A stretch of DNA of 64,000 nucleotides from Asterias amurensis (lineage: Eukaryota; Echinodermata; Asteroidea; Forcipulatida; Asteriidae), in the NCBI RefSeq assembly GCF_032118995.1, contig NC_092656.1, positions 12,824,261-12,888,260 of the forward strand, given 5' to 3'. Both the position numbers and the translations under genes were made by a program. This document shows, one piece after another, positions 34,400-46,610 of this stretch. Under the pieces are notes generated by a model that was not told the origin of the DNA, did no database searches, and saw nothing but the letters and a program-made list of their open reading frames with translations. Positions within the stretch are counted from its first letter, which is position 1. Each line of letters starts with the position of its first letter.

Positions 34400-34911
34400 T
34401 GAAGACATCATTGTGCTTGCCACGTTGCAATTTGAACTGAAATCCGGACCCAAATAGAGATGACTCCAAGGTGACCAAATTTGTGCTGAAAATCTGTAAG
34501 TTTTTTAGGGTAGAAGCCCTGGAATTTCATCTTTGAAAAGGCAAGACCATTTTCATTTTGCAAAGGGCACTTCCATTGGAAAATCTTAAAGTCAATGGGA
34601 GACTTTTGAAGGGACACCAAGACCATAGCCTCCATGGAAGGCTTGTAATTCCAGGCCCGTGGTAGGATTTGCCCTGGAGCTGTATCTGCAGGGGTACGTC
34701 GATGAACGTCTTTCACAATACTGTTTAAAAAAAGAATGCTGATTGTTTTGTAGTGGTCGTCAAGAGCATTTTGTGTGTGCTTGCATCTCTGGAGCTTGAT
34801 TTAACATTGGATGACGATATTCTAAGTAACAACGGCAACAGATTTGTTTGTGTGTGGATTCGTCGGCTGTAGGTCTACAGGAGACTGTATTCAAAGTTTT
34901 TAAAAAGAGGA

Positions 34912-34917
34912 AATAAA
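34912..34917 (+). promoter_or_regulatory. Candidate ARL15 poly(A) signal
   Basis: First AATAAA after the ARL15 stop codon, about 510 bases downstream, which gives a reasonable 3' UTR. Not confirmed by transcript data. Confidence 0.4.
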
Positions 34918-35120
34918 ATTATGTCAATCTGATATAACAGTATTGAGTAGATTTAAAAGTTTAGCAGAGTCAGCTTAGACCAAACGCCATGCGCCTAGAT
35001 GTTCGTGATAAATTCATGTGTTAAATGGGTTTGTTTCAATTTAAATTTGTGTAAGTAGTTTCAGGGTGTGAACATTTTTCTGTAAAGAGAAGACGTAACA
35101 GGTTTCGATGTTGTAAGAAG

Positions 35121-35160
35121 TTGCAAGGGTCGTGGGTTCGAATCCCACCCGAGTAATATG
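35121..35160 (+). repeat. tRNA-like SINE fragment
   Basis: GCAAGGGTCGTGGGTTCGAA, then TCCCACCCGAGTAATATG, matches the T-arm half of the head at 23834. Confidence 0.6.
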
Positions 35161-36348
35161 CCTGTGTTTGGTTTATTTTGTAGAGGATAACAATATTTTT
35201 TACGAAATTGATGCTTTGAGATTGTAAATTATAACAACACATCAACTGAATTAGGAAACTTGTAATGTCTATAGATTGTGTAAGTTTTGCACAGAAAGTT
35301 GTGCACACTTTTTCAGAATTAGTTAAACGCTTCCTAGTTTTCTATAACACAATTATTTTGAACGGCAATGAGACAAAAATAAGTGTCATCATTATTTTCC
35401 CAAAGCGACGAATGTGTCCTTTCTTTTTTTCTACTGCTTGGAAGTAGATTGGTAATCAGTATTCTACAAATGTACCTACATGTAGTTAAGAGAAAAACTT
35501 GTTCTTTGATTTGTTTTCTGAAGCAAAAGTAGATATCTGGAGTGAACATCTGGAGATGTACATGTAGTTCAGATTTTATACAAGGACATGTCCTGTATCT
35601 TTGTATCTACTGCAGTAAAATAGAATAGGAAACTTTCTGTGTTGTTTACTTTCTGATTCGGAGTGAACTGTATTGTTCTTGAAGACTTACTATTCATTTG
35701 TTCTTTCTTATAAATATAGCAGAGTGCATTGTTTAGAAATTCTGTGTGTATAGTTTTTTATAAGGTTTGCTTCATGTCAGCTTTTGGTGAGAAGGCTTTG
35801 AATGTCTAGAAAATAGAGCCAGGAATGGACAAAAGAATACATGAAATACTTGCAGTGCAATGCTTTTTACAAAATTGTAATTTATAATGGTTTATAAAAT
35901 CACGTTCAATGCAATTGGACATTCATTTATCATCATAGGAAATTAACTGATGTTTTTTTTTAATGTTTTTTATATATACCAGCAGAATTTTAATCATCAG
36001 GAAAAATCTGTAGCTATAAGCAACTGCATGTTTATAAGAATATCTTCTTCTTTTTATTTTAGTAAAAATGGAAGAATCCCTGCAGGTTTTTTTTTTGTGG
36101 TGAATTAAAAAACAAAGTATTGAATGTATTCTGTACATCTAGATGTAAATGTATTATAGAATATTGTATTCACAATTTGAACTTTGCCGTGTGCTTTGGG
36201 CCAGTCAGGGCTCAATTTTGTATTAGATGAATCGTGCATAAAATCATATTTTAGATTTTTGCCTAAAGCTTTCCAAAAGCTTCCGGTAAATTCGTGTGGG
36301 TATATTGCCAAATCTGAATTGATACGGCTACAACTCAACTGTAGTTAA
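35161..36348. other. Intergenic, no gene seen
   Basis: AT-rich with short frames of low complexity. No repeat structure recognised. Confidence 0.45.
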
Positions 36349-36997
36349 TGCTACTCTCACACTGAGGAGAATATGCTAGCGAATCTGCTTACAAATGGAA
36401 ATATTAGACAATCGCACAAACTAACATTGGCCGTGTCTTCGTAAGCGTTGGTAACAAATTTGGAACTTTCACAAGTTACTGTACTCCCCACCTCCTTAAG
36501 AAGATCGGTAAGAAACTGTTTATAAGCGTAAGCGTTGGCAAAGTTCGTAAAGGCATTGGCAAGCATTGCTAAGCATTCGTAATACATTCATGAGATATTG
36601 GTAAGGAGAGGGCCGACTGAGGACGATCGAGGGGTGAGACCGAGATGAAAATTGTCACTATCCAATTGCCATTTTTTGACAAATTCATCGCAAAATTCAA
36701 ATATTCATCTTCGCAAGGACATTCGCCAAAGACTGAGATCAACAATGCAAAACCCTTCCTAAATTTCAGCGAAAGTTGTTAAGACGACAATTCGCCATCG
36801 GTTTTTGTAAGCATTGGTAACCCATTGGTAACATTGGTAAGGCGTGCGTATTATTCGTAAAATATTGATAAGGAGAGGTCGAGGGAAGACCAAGAAAATA
36901 ATATTCACCACCCAATCGCAATTTTGGGGCGAATTCATCGCGAATTTCAAATATTTATATTCTCAAGAATATTCGCCACAGGATGTGAGAGTAGCAT
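36349..36997. mobile_element. DNA transposon relic with inverted ends (GCTACTCTCACA)
   Basis: ATGCTACTCTCACA at the left and TGTGAGAGTAGCAT at the right. Inside, several inverted matches occur, such as TTCGTAAGCGTTGGTAAC and GAGGACGATCGAGG against GAGGGAAGACCAAG-like blocks, so it is probably two nested or duplicated copies. About 650 bp, no transposase frame. Confidence 0.6.
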
Positions 36998-38106
36998 TGT
37001 TGCTCAGGAAATCCTATAATGACGTCACCGTTCAAATATCTACCCAACAAAATGGTGTCTGCAAGCGTGTGCTTGTGTGAGTGTGCGTGCTTTTGCAGTG
37101 GAAATCAAACCGGGACTGCTGCGTGCTGCATGTTTCTTTGATGTTCGCATTTAGATGCGCATACGGTTTGCCCTAAACAAGACGGGGACTTTCATAGCAG
37201 CAAAGGGGTTATTTAGTCGGTCTACACATGTATAAGGCAAATGAAGCAGTTAACTAGCCGTAGCTGTAGCCATCAATTTGGACACGGCTTAATCGCCAAA
37301 ACTGTCAGATCTGTCTTTTTTTTGTATCAAAAGGACAGTGCTCTTTTCATTAGTCTTCGTTCAGGGCCTTTTCTTAAATTATACCCAACCACACCAACAT
37401 GACCAATGTGTTCTTTTGAAATCTTGCAGTTCACCATAAAGGCATCCGCCCAGCCTTCAAGCTAATAGCTTTAATTGGCCATGCCTCCAATCAGTGTTCA
37501 GCCTGACAAAATCCTGTTGTGTTTTTTTTTGTATTTTGTGTTTGTATGGAAATAAATATTGATTGATTGATTGATTGATTGACGTAAGACTAATAGCGCT
37601 CTTGATGTTTATTGTTGAACTTTGACCAAATCAGTGTAGATCACTGCTGACTTTGACAGAAAACTGATCTTGGCGCCCTGGACTGCTGGAGGTGTTTTAT
37701 TTATTCTTCGTTTTGTTTTTGTTTTGCTGTGAAAAATAAAAGTGATATTTATAATTTGTTTCTTTTTTTCACCTCTGGGTGTCTGTATTTTCAAAAATAA
37801 ATGTACTATATGTATAAATGCTGCATTAATCTTTCAAAATTATGTCTGTATGTCTGTAAACCACTGTACTGTATGTATTATACAAGTATGTATTGTCGGG
37901 GCTTGTACATGTACTTTAAAAAAGAAAAACCCCTGCAAAATCTTTTTTTGAATTTACATCTAAATTTTGGAGTCGTATTGGCAAAGAAAAAAAATGAACT
38001 ACATTCATCAGTGAATCTGTAAAGGTCCATTGTAGATGCACAGGGGAAAAAACCCACTGGAGTACATGTACACACAACCGTTACCACCCCGTTGCTAAAA
38101 CTACTG
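36998..38106. other. Intergenic; (GATT)n tract at 37549-37583
   Basis: No gene seen. GGAAATAAATATTGATTGAT then further GATT units is the sort of tail found at the 3' end of some LINEs or SINEs, but no body was recognised upstream. Confidence 0.5.
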
Positions 38107-38248
38107 CAGCCGATTTCACGAAACGAATCCTATCTCGAGTTAGGATGGGTTCAATGCGTCCTAACGTCTGTTGATACGGAAACTAACTCAACCTATATTG
38201 TAAGTCCTAAGATTACTCCTAAGTTAGGAAGAGTTTGGTGAAATCGGA
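38107..38248. repeat. Family F palindromic MITE
   Basis: CGATTTCACGAAACGAATCC to TTTGGTGAAATCGG, with CGAGTTAGGATGGGTTC and CCTAAGTTAGGA inside. Confidence 0.75.
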
Positions 38249-38794
38249 GAGTGGCCACTGACCAGCGGTTGGGTATATCAAGCCCTGCTTTGTCTGTATC
38301 TGTCTAAAATATCTGTTCTTGTTTACGTTGCTCTAGGGTTGGTTTCTGTCTCTGTTCTTACCAAGCGTATTATAATAATTATAATAACTAACTCTTACAT
38401 GGGACATATAATTATTTATCTTCCAGTACACGCTAATCCTCCAAACAGATGCTCAAACCGTAGAATGATTAACCGACGATAACCTACTCCGTGTTTTTAT
38501 ATTGCACTCTGCGTATTAGGAGTGTGAATGCGTCACACTCCGCATACGATCAATGCAAAAGTTACATTCTAAACTTTGCGCGTGCAAAACAAAAAACAAA
38601 AAGATAACCAAACACAATTGACTTAATGAGGCTGGAAGATAAATTCGTTATCACACTTGCGCTAGTGGAATACGAAAAAATAGCGTGTCTACTGCGTCAT
38701 CCTCGTTGGATATGGGTCGCAGAGGAGCGCTATATTTTTCTGTTTTTCACTCGTGCTTTTGTGATAACTTATAGTATCAGTGCACTTTATATCC

Positions 38795-38975
38795 TGCCGC
38801 GTGGTCATTGGGCCAATAACAATCATGTTATCTTTCTAAGCTACCTACTTCTACCCTCACAGGTTCTACCCCTTGGTGAAGAGAAGCAATTATAGTAAAG
38901 CATCTTGCCTATAAGGGCACAAGTTTCATGACCAGGATTCGAACCACACCCCGATGACTTTATCACCTGAACTCA
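38795..38975 (-). repeat. tRNA-derived SINE fragment
   Basis: Contains TCATTGGGCCAATAACAATC, CTTGGTGAAGAGAAGCAATT and ACCAGGATTCGAACC, matching the SINE at 21850. Confidence 0.7.
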
Positions 38976-38994
38976 TGACCTATTGCAAAGCAAC

Positions 38995-39255
38995 TTCACT
39001 TACTGTATCATTATAAAACATAGTTTTAATAATAACTTTTAACAATTTCAATTGGGACAAAATTTGCTCTCCTGAGTGTAGAACCACTTACTGTATCATT
39101 TAATATAAAACATAGTTTTAATAATAACTTTTAACAATTTCAACTGGGACAAAATTGGTTTTCCTGTAGAACCACTTACTGTATCATTTAATATAAACAG
39201 AGATTAAAAACAACTTTTAACAATTTCTGTTGGGACAACATTTGCTCTTCTGTAG
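38995..39255 (+). repeat. 88-bp tandem repeat, three units
   Basis: CACTTACTGTATCATT recurs at about 38998, 39086 and 39174. Each copy is followed by ATAATAACTTTTAACAATTTC-like sequence, then GGGACAAAATTTGCT-like sequence. Confidence 0.85.
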
Positions 39256-39450
39256 AATCAGGCGTATCTGTTTGTTTGCTGTGTTCATATTATATTGTTT
39301 AGGAATTTTGTGATGTAGTCAAGGGAGCCTACATGAAGCAATGCAATGACCTTATTATTATAAGTAAAAAATAAATAAAAAAATCTGGGGGGGGGGATAT
39401 TGCTAGCAATATCAGTTTAGGTATTCATCCATATTGTAAATTTATTTCCT

Positions 39451-39833
39451 TTAAAGGCAGTAGTGGACACTATTGGTAAACTCAAAATATTTATTAGCAT
39501 AAAACCTTTCTTGGTGACGAGTAATTGGGAGAGGTTGATGGTATAAAACATTGTGAGAAACGGCTCTCTCCGAAGTGCCTTAGTTTTCAAGAAAGAAGTA
39601 ATTTTCCAAGAATTTGATTTCGAGACCTCAGGTTTAGAAATTGAGGTCTCGAAATCAACCATCTAAGCGCACACAACTTCGTTTGACAAGGATGGTTTTT
39701 CTTTCTTTATTATCTCGCAAGTTCGATGGCCGATTGAGCTCCAATTTTCACAGGTTTATTATTTTATGGATATGTTGAGATGCACCAACCGTAAAGGCTA
39801 GTAAATTGTACCAATTGTGTCCACTGGCTTTAA
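39451..39833 (+). repeat. TTAA-type MITE (family A)
   Basis: TTAA-AGGCAGTAGTGGACACTA at the left, TGTGTCCACTGGCT-TTAA at the right, central palindrome intact. Confidence 0.85.
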
Positions 39834-40116
39834 ACAATATTTTATTTATACCAATATGATTTGTATTATCTCTTTACAGTCCGTCCTATACAAGGACAAA
39901 TGACCTGAAAGTACCACTGGTGAAGTTGTTCTTAAATATTATGTGGGATTTTGTCTGATTTTACTGTTCTAATAATGGCTTGAAAACAACCCAACTTTGG
40001 TTTTTGTTTGTTTGTTGTGACTTGATTCAATAACATTTGCTGGTGCAAAAAAAAAAAAAGATTTGTTTTTGTTTGTGGAACGGACCCTTGTGGTTGATAA
40101 TGTGCTCTCAAATGAG

Positions 40117-40495
40117 TTAAAGGGAAGGTTCACGTTTGGTAATTACTCAGAACAAATATTAACTTAAAAACTGACTTGGTAACGAGCATTGGAGAGCTGT
40201 GGATACATATATAGTATAAAACATTGTGGGAAACGACTCCCTCTGAAGTAATGTAGTTTTTGAGAAAGAGGTAAATTCTCACTAAAATAATAAAAGACCT
40301 CTAGCTAGAAGTCTTTTATTCCTATCTGAAAGCACAAAAATTTGTCCAACAAGGGTTTTTTCTTTCATCATTTTCTTGCAACTTTGATGACCGATTGAGC
40401 GCAAATTTTCACAGGTTTGTTATTTTATGCACATGGTGGGAGAAGACTGGTCTTTGACAATTACCAAACGTGTACACAATGTACCTTCCCTTTAA
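40117..40495 (+). repeat. TTAA-type MITE (family B)
   Basis: TTAA-AGGGAAGGTTCACGTTTGG at the left and TGTACCTTCCCT-TTAA at the right. The centre is ATAAAAGACCTCTAGCTAGA followed by its complement, a different central palindrome from family A. Confidence 0.85.
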
Positions 40496-40842
40496 AGCAC
40501 AACTGTGTCTGCCTTATTGTTTCATTTTATGTGGTATACTCTTTCAGAGAAAGGTGTGAAATATCCTGTCATTCGATGTAAACAATTAATTGGGTCTGTG
40601 CAGGGATTTTATTTTTTGTCAGTCAAAGAGTCAAATTCAATTTTGGTTTAAAATTGTGGAAAACAGGAATGAATTAAAGAAATTCCTCAAGAATAAACAG
40701 ATCCATTTATTTGCAAAGTGAAATCATTTTATATTTTTGGATGTTACTAACTTTCCAACTGGATGTGTCGGACACAATGGCATTTTACACTATTAAATTT
40801 AGGTCTTATACTTCTGTTTGGGGTGATCAAAGAATTTCAACT

Positions 40843-40912
40843 TGAACGGGATTTGAACCTGCGACCTCTGGAATATGTTGTAGGTGCTCCAACAACTGAG
40901 CTAGCTGGCTCA
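40843..40912 (-). repeat. tRNA-derived SINE head (Val-like)
   Basis: Minus strand: AGCCAGCTAGCTCAGTTGTT (A box), CTACAACAT anticodon-loop region, B box GGTTCAAATCC. Acceptor pairing is poor, so it is a SINE or tRNA relic. Confidence 0.65.
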
Positions 40913-41005
40913 AATGCTGGCTTGCTCCGCATTTTGAAACTATCTCTGTTATAGGGCGCCAGCCAGAAGCCATTCAACCTACTGCCAAAGAATCAGGGTT
41001 AACAG

Positions 41006-41156
41006 GGGTGGATTTCACAAAGAGTTAGGACTAGTCTTATATCGAGTTAGGACCGGTTACTCGTCTTAACTTAGGACTATCCATGCAATTTGTATATCTC
41101 CTAGGACTAGTCCTAAGTTAGGATAAATCCCAACTCTTTGTGAAATTGACCCCTGT
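41006..41156. repeat. Family F palindromic MITE
   Basis: GGTGGATTTCACAAAGAGTT at the left and AACTCTTTGTGAAATTGACC at the right. The interior alternates TTAGGACTAGTC and GACTAGTCCTAA. Confidence 0.9.
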
Positions 41157-41189
41157 TCCCACCCAAGTTCCAAGTTTACAAAACAAAGG

Positions 41190-41574
41190 TTAAAGACACT
41201 GTACACTATTGGTAATTGTCAAAGACCATTCTTCTCACTTGGTGTGTCTCAACATATGCATAAAACAACCTGCCTGTGAACATTTCAGCTTAATTGGTCG
41301 TCAAAGTTGCCAGATAACTATGAAAGAAAAAACACCCTTGTCACACAAATTTGTGAGCTTTCAGATGCTTGATTTCAAGACCTCAAATTCTAAATCTGGG
41401 ATCTTGAATCAAATTCATGGAAAAATCCTCTCTCGAAAAACTACGTCACTTCAGAGGGAGCCATTTCTCACAATCATTTATATCATCAACCTCTACCCAT
41501 TACTCATTACCAAGTAAGGTTTTATGCTAATAACTATTTCAAGTAATTAACAATAGTGTCCACTGCCTTCAAGA
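41190..41574 (-). repeat. TTAA-type MITE (family A)
   Basis: TTAA-AGACACTGTACACTATTGG at the left and ATAGTGTCCACTGCCT-TCAA at the right. Confidence 0.85.
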
Positions 41575-42351
41575 CTTAAAACTTGTTTCCACTTTCACAA
41601 TAACTCTCACCTATAATAAATGTGCCACAAAACTCAGTGAATTTAACCTTGGAGCCCGTCTTTGAATGTACTTAATACCATAAATGACAATACACCTCAT
41701 ACAAAACATCAACAAAATTATGAACGCTTAATCATATCACTTGAACAAGTCAAATATTTATTTACATTTTTGCTTCTGAAAACTCACAGCCTTTACCAAG
41801 TGAAGAACTATTCAGGGTTTGGAGGAAAGAAATCGCAAGATGTTTGAAACTTAATAACCAGACCTATGCAACTTTGCAATTGCAAAGAATGTATAACTGT
41901 GTATCATTTTTCACTACTCTATGGCACTTTTGTTCAAGAGAGAAATTAGCCAAAAAGTTGCATGCCTGAACAAATGATACCAATGAACAAGCCAGATCTT
42001 TATCACATGGCTGTTTAAGACCTAATCATAAAGGAAAACAGCTTTTGCTATGTCCTTAATCACGTTTCTCCGTTTCGACTGTATTAAACCAAAATTGAAT
42101 GATCCAACCATTTCATTTATAAAGTTGTGGCAATTTTAGTCCAAGTGTAGTAAGAAATCATGCAAATCAGAAATGAAACATTAACACCAAGTGCTTACTA
42201 ATAATGCAACTCACTCATTGGGTTAGATCTGTGTAAAAGATCTTCACAAAATAACTATAAATTTACACGTCTGGGAAACCTACCTACTGAATCAGAGGAG
42301 AACAACCCAAACACGCTTAATTTTTAAAAATAATTTAGGATAATCGCGGAT

Positions 42352-45300
42352 CTACTTGGTGGACACTCTGGTCTTCTTGTCCCATGAGAAATTAGCTCCA
42401 TAAGATTTAGGTTTCATGGCCTTGACTGAAGGCTCTTCGATCTCGTACCACCATCCTAAAATTTATGAACAACAAAAAAAGGAAAAGAATTAGCATCAAG
42501 TGAAACAGCTAAAAAAGGCCCATGATCAAATCAGTGTAAATATCTTCATTATCTTCAGTGTAAACATCTTAGTTGCCTTCTTAAAGCAGTGCAGGGTAAA
42601 GACAATACTTTCGGTTTTTAGAACCGTTCAATTGCTTTAATCCTATATAAGATGTATACAATAAAGCTAACCTGTGAACATTTTAATTTGGAAAGCCCTA
42701 ATAGCTGAATAGGAATACATACGATACACAGTCTGAGAAAAACACTTCTCAGATTTAAGCTTTGGGGCTTAAAAACTTAAATCTTTTTAAATATCCACAT
42801 TTCCTTAAAGTGAAAAGATTATCAAAATACTTTGCAATATCGAAAGCTGCTGTACTTCTAACCAAGTAGGTTTTTATTCTTGAATACATTCATTAGAAAA
42901 AGATGTTCATTTTAACAATTCGAATTTGAGGATGAAATATGGAGAACAAATTAAGAAATTCTTTACAGTGGTTGTTTATTTCCATTAATTTTAAGAGTGA
43001 TAACCAAACATAAACCTTCCCTTTAAAGGTAGGGTCAAACTTTGGTCATTACCACAAAATGAAACTGTGTTGGTAGTTAGCATCAATTCAAACTATTTTG
43101 TTTGAAGTGCCCCCATTGATGAGAAGTCAATCAAGGTGTGTCAACAAATGTTGGCGACATTTTTAAATTTGCGAGGTTTTTTGTTTGGATGCTGCCCTCA
43201 ATACGTTCAAAGTTGCTGTTGGTATACATGTACTTGTACCCATGATTCCATATGAAGAGCATCAATAATGAAATAAATTCAAAAACCCTTACCATTCTTC
43301 TCAGCAAATGTTGAAGCTTCTTCCTTGGAGCAGAATGACAATGATATATTAGAGAGAGGATCCGCCCTGGATAAGGAGAAAACAAGGAATTAATTCAGTT
43401 AAAGTTTTTATTTTTACACTTTGTTACGGGTCATTCCGTGTCAAATCACCCCACAAACAGGCAATTTTAAACCCTGCCCACGTCAAATTAAATTTGGTTT
43501 ATGGGGTAATCGTGGCTCAACAAGCTCAAATTTATAATTTCGGCTCCATCCGATAAATGGTTTTTGGAGCTACGGCATGCTCTTTCTTGTTGACTTCTGT
43601 CAAAATGCGCCTGACTGCCGATATTCAAACGACCATAAATCGGTAACCATTACGAGTAGGTCAAATTGGTTGAAATTGGTGTCTTTGAAATGGAAAGTGC
43701 ATAAGCTTTCCAAATCTGTTTTAACTTTTTTTTGTAGGAACATATTTAGGTTTAATAACCTTTTGACCTCTACTTTGACCTTGGATTTGACCTTATGGAC
43801 CATGTGATCTACTCCATGTACATGTATAAGGCCCTGTATTAAAAGCTCATTGTCCATCATCTTTACTTACAAGTACATACATTAGTTCAGAAAAAAATAC
43901 CCCAAAATGAGCAGGCAACAGGTACATGTACTATCATTGGATCAAGAAATGTTCAACAAATTGTACTGACGTGGAACCCCATCCCATGAGTGGATTTTCC
44001 CATCTCTCTCTCGTCTCAAACTCCAGCTTCCATTGATGGGTGTTGTTGGTGCCAGACTGCATGGCATTTCTGGCTGGGACAAAGATGCGGGCACGGCGCG
44101 TCTTGATGTGTTCATCTGGGATGCCAGACACTGCCGTGATGTCCATCTAAATTGAAAACACATACAATTGAAAAGACAGTGGTTAACAGTTTCAATCATT
44201 TTTTTTTATGAATGCTGTTACAAAGCTGCCCCCGCTAATTGTCGCCCTTTACATAGTTGCCCCGGGACAGATTCAATCCCAACAACATGAACAAAGTCGC
44301 CCTGTGTCAAAGTTATACATGTAGGGATAAAGTCATTTCACAAAAGTGACCAAAATAGTTTGTTTTCGTCGTGATGATTCAACTCTTTATAAAGTCTTCC
44401 ACAAAGGTTTTGGCTTGAGGTTTAGGGAGAAACATCCACCTGCAAGTGTTTGTAAAATAGTTGGTAAAAAAACAATTTTTTCAAAACAATTAACAAACAG
44501 GTAACAACCATCCTATCACCAAGAAATGCAAAATAAATTATGTTTTTTCTGTTTGGGTTTGAAATTTGAGACCACTTAACAGATGATGTATGTAAATTGA
44601 TATTACTTCAATTTTAAAATAATAACAAGAAACAATTAAAGTAGGGCTTGAAATTGAAATTTACGACAGCTTCACACTTTTTTTTACAATCAATTTATTA
44701 AGAGGCACAATGTAAAGTACAATTTACATGTGTATGAACAGTCATTTCAATTTAAAGACTATTAAATAAAGAAAAGTAATAAAGTTAAAACCATCTCGTT
44801 TACATCACCCTGACATTTTGTTCAAAGAAGTCCTTGCTTGAAAACAAATTGGAATACAATTTACTATATTTAAGCGGAAACGTTTGCGGTATACATTGTA
44901 ACACCATGACAATGGCCGGCCCATGAACGAGTCACGTTAAATGTAATTAGTGTACACGTTTTTTTTGTTGCAATTTTCAAATCATCACATCTGGACAAAG
45001 TCATCATTTGATAAGCCCTGTTATGTGTCATATGAATTCCACAAATGTAAGGAATAAAATGAGGTATGTTGGAAGTGTATAGGATTTTTTTAAATGGGAG
45101 AAATTTGCAATCAAACTACCACGCATTTTGCGACCTTTGAAAACTTAGCGTTTCAGACATGTATCGAAGGTGGGCTGTAATGGCGACAGTGATGAGACCG
45201 AGGTTAAAAGCGGAGCTGTTGGGCGCGATCGGTCAATCTGCGCGATCGGTTGATCGCGCTGCGCTATCGACCGATCGCGCTGCGCTATTGATATATCTAT

Positions 45301-46549
45301 TGGTCGCGCAGCAATCGGTCGATCGCGCAGCTATCGGTCGATTGCGCAACAATCGGTGGATCGCGCAACAATCGGTCGATCGCGCAACATTCGGCAAAGC
45401 GCATGCGCGATCAACCGATTGTGCGGGAATGGCTCGGCGCGATCGGCCGATTGTGCAGGAATGATTTTGAGTGATCGGCCGATTGTGCAGGAATGGTTAT
45501 GAGTGATCGGCCGATTGTGCAGAAATGGTTTTGCGCGATCGGCCGATTGTGCAGGAATTGTTTGGCGCGATCGGCTGATGTTCAGGGGCCGAATTCACAA
45601 AGATGTAACATTGATTGTAACTGCAAATCAATCGTAGTGTGACGTCACTATATAAATCACTATGGTGATAGTTTACCTGCACGATCGGTCGATCGCGCAA
45701 CCCATTCCTGCACGATCGGTAGATCGCGCAAAACTTTTCCTGCACGATCGGTTGATCGTGCAAAACTTTTCCTGCACTATCAGTCGATCGCGCAAACCCA
45801 TTCCTGCACGATCGGTAGATCGCGCAAAGCCTTTCCTGCACGATCCGCTGATAACGGGAAAAAATACTCGTAGCGCAATCGGTCAATCGCGCAAAGATGT
45901 CATTGCGCGATCGACCGATTGTTGCGCGATCGACTGATTGTTGCGCGATCGACCGATTGCTGCGCGACCAATTGATCTTAATTTGATTGTTCAATAGCGC
46001 AGCGCGATCGGTTGATCGTGCAGATTGACCGATCGCGCCCAACAGAGCCATTTACAGCTCAACAAGGTGGGCTACTTTTCAAGGTACGAAGTGTCCAGGG
46101 TACGAAGTGGCAAAGGTACGAAGTGTCCCGACACCTCTGTCATTGGTCAATACAGTAATGAGTAAGCGACTTCGTTAGGGCGACGATCCTGGGCGACTTA
46201 TGAAGAGGGTGCGACTTTGTAGGGGAGGGGGTAAGCTAAGAAGGGGGCAACTTTGAGTTGGGGCGAGTTGACTGGTTTCCCCCCTCAATCAAACGTCGAT
46301 ATAATGTCAATTCAATGTAGGCCTATGCACTGTCCGGAAACTAGACCACAAAATAATTTTTAGAAGGGGAGTTACATTTAGTGTTTACAACTGCGATATT
46401 ATTACAATACTTACACTTTTCTCCTTAACAATGTCAACCCGTGTCTCTTGTTGTCCTTCTGCTAACGTCCTCAAGGCTGTAGTTGAAATGCATCGCTGGA
46501 AGATGTTGAAATGCGAAGACTTAGTGGCTAAACGACAGAGGGAAGCCAT
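42352..46549 (-). CDS. NDUFS4: NDUFS4, complex I 18-kDa accessory subunit, four exons, complete
   Basis: Exons on the minus strand: 46415-46549, 43971-44146, 43293-43366, 42352-42455; all GT-AG, frame continuous, 162 residues (human 175). The N-terminus [20 protein letters not shown] and onward is rich in Arg, Ser and Thr without acidic residues, as expected of a mitochondrial presequence. The mature part carries the family signatures [56 protein letters not shown] and, at the end, [25 protein letters not shown]4 sits in the N module of NADH:ubiquinone oxidoreductase on the matrix side and stabilises NADH-oxidising subunits. The C-terminal RVSTK matches the end of human NDUFS4, which contains a proposed phosphorylation site. 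It is transcribed away from the coiled-coil gene at 46611. Intron 1 contains a palindromic array. Confidence 0.96.
42456..43292. other. NDUFS4 intron 3 content
   Basis: AT-rich. TTAAAGCAGTGCAGGGTAAAG near 42583 and CCTTCCCTTTAAAGGTAGGG near 43017 look like ends of another diverged TTAA-type MITE. Confidence 0.4.
43430..43870. other. NDUFS4 intron 2 content, possible unclassified repeat
   Basis: Begins GGTCATTCCGTGTCAAATCACC and runs through a moderately GC-containing segment with open frames on both strands. No family recognised and no second copy seen in this window, so the repeat label is tentative. Confidence 0.25.
45177..46063. mobile_element. Palindromic array of GATCGGTCGATCGCGCA units in NDUFS4 intron 1
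   Basis: About 890 bp built from near-palindromic 20-bp units of the type GCGATCGGTCGATCGCGCAA. Towards the centre they pass into roughly 36-bp units with a GGAATGGTTTT-type spacer. The right half is the inverted copy of the left: CTGTTGGGCGCGATCGGTCA at 45216 is matched by its complement at 46025-46044. The axis is near 45590-45670. A 10-bp direct repeat, AAGGTGGGCT, flanks it (45167-45176 and 46064-46073), consistent with insertion. CpG density is far above the surroundings. Long frames on both strands are by-products of the repeat; no transposase is present. Confidence 0.85.
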
Positions 46550-46610
46550 TTTCCTGAAGTTGTGTTTTGTAAATTTAAACTAAAGAGGGCGCTATTTTAA
46601 AATATGAAAA
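46550..46610. promoter_or_regulatory. Compact bidirectional promoter, NDUFS4 / coiled-coil gene
   Basis: Only 61 bp separate the two start codons, which face away from each other. No TATA box is evident. The sequence includes GAGGGCGCTATTTTAAAAT. The 5' UTRs must be very short or must overlap the other gene's first exon. Confidence 0.7.

Noticed and set aside
45159-46051. 101- to 184-codon frames across the CGATCG array
   Set aside because: Frames exist on both strands and mirror each other because of the palindromic units; no protein-like composition.
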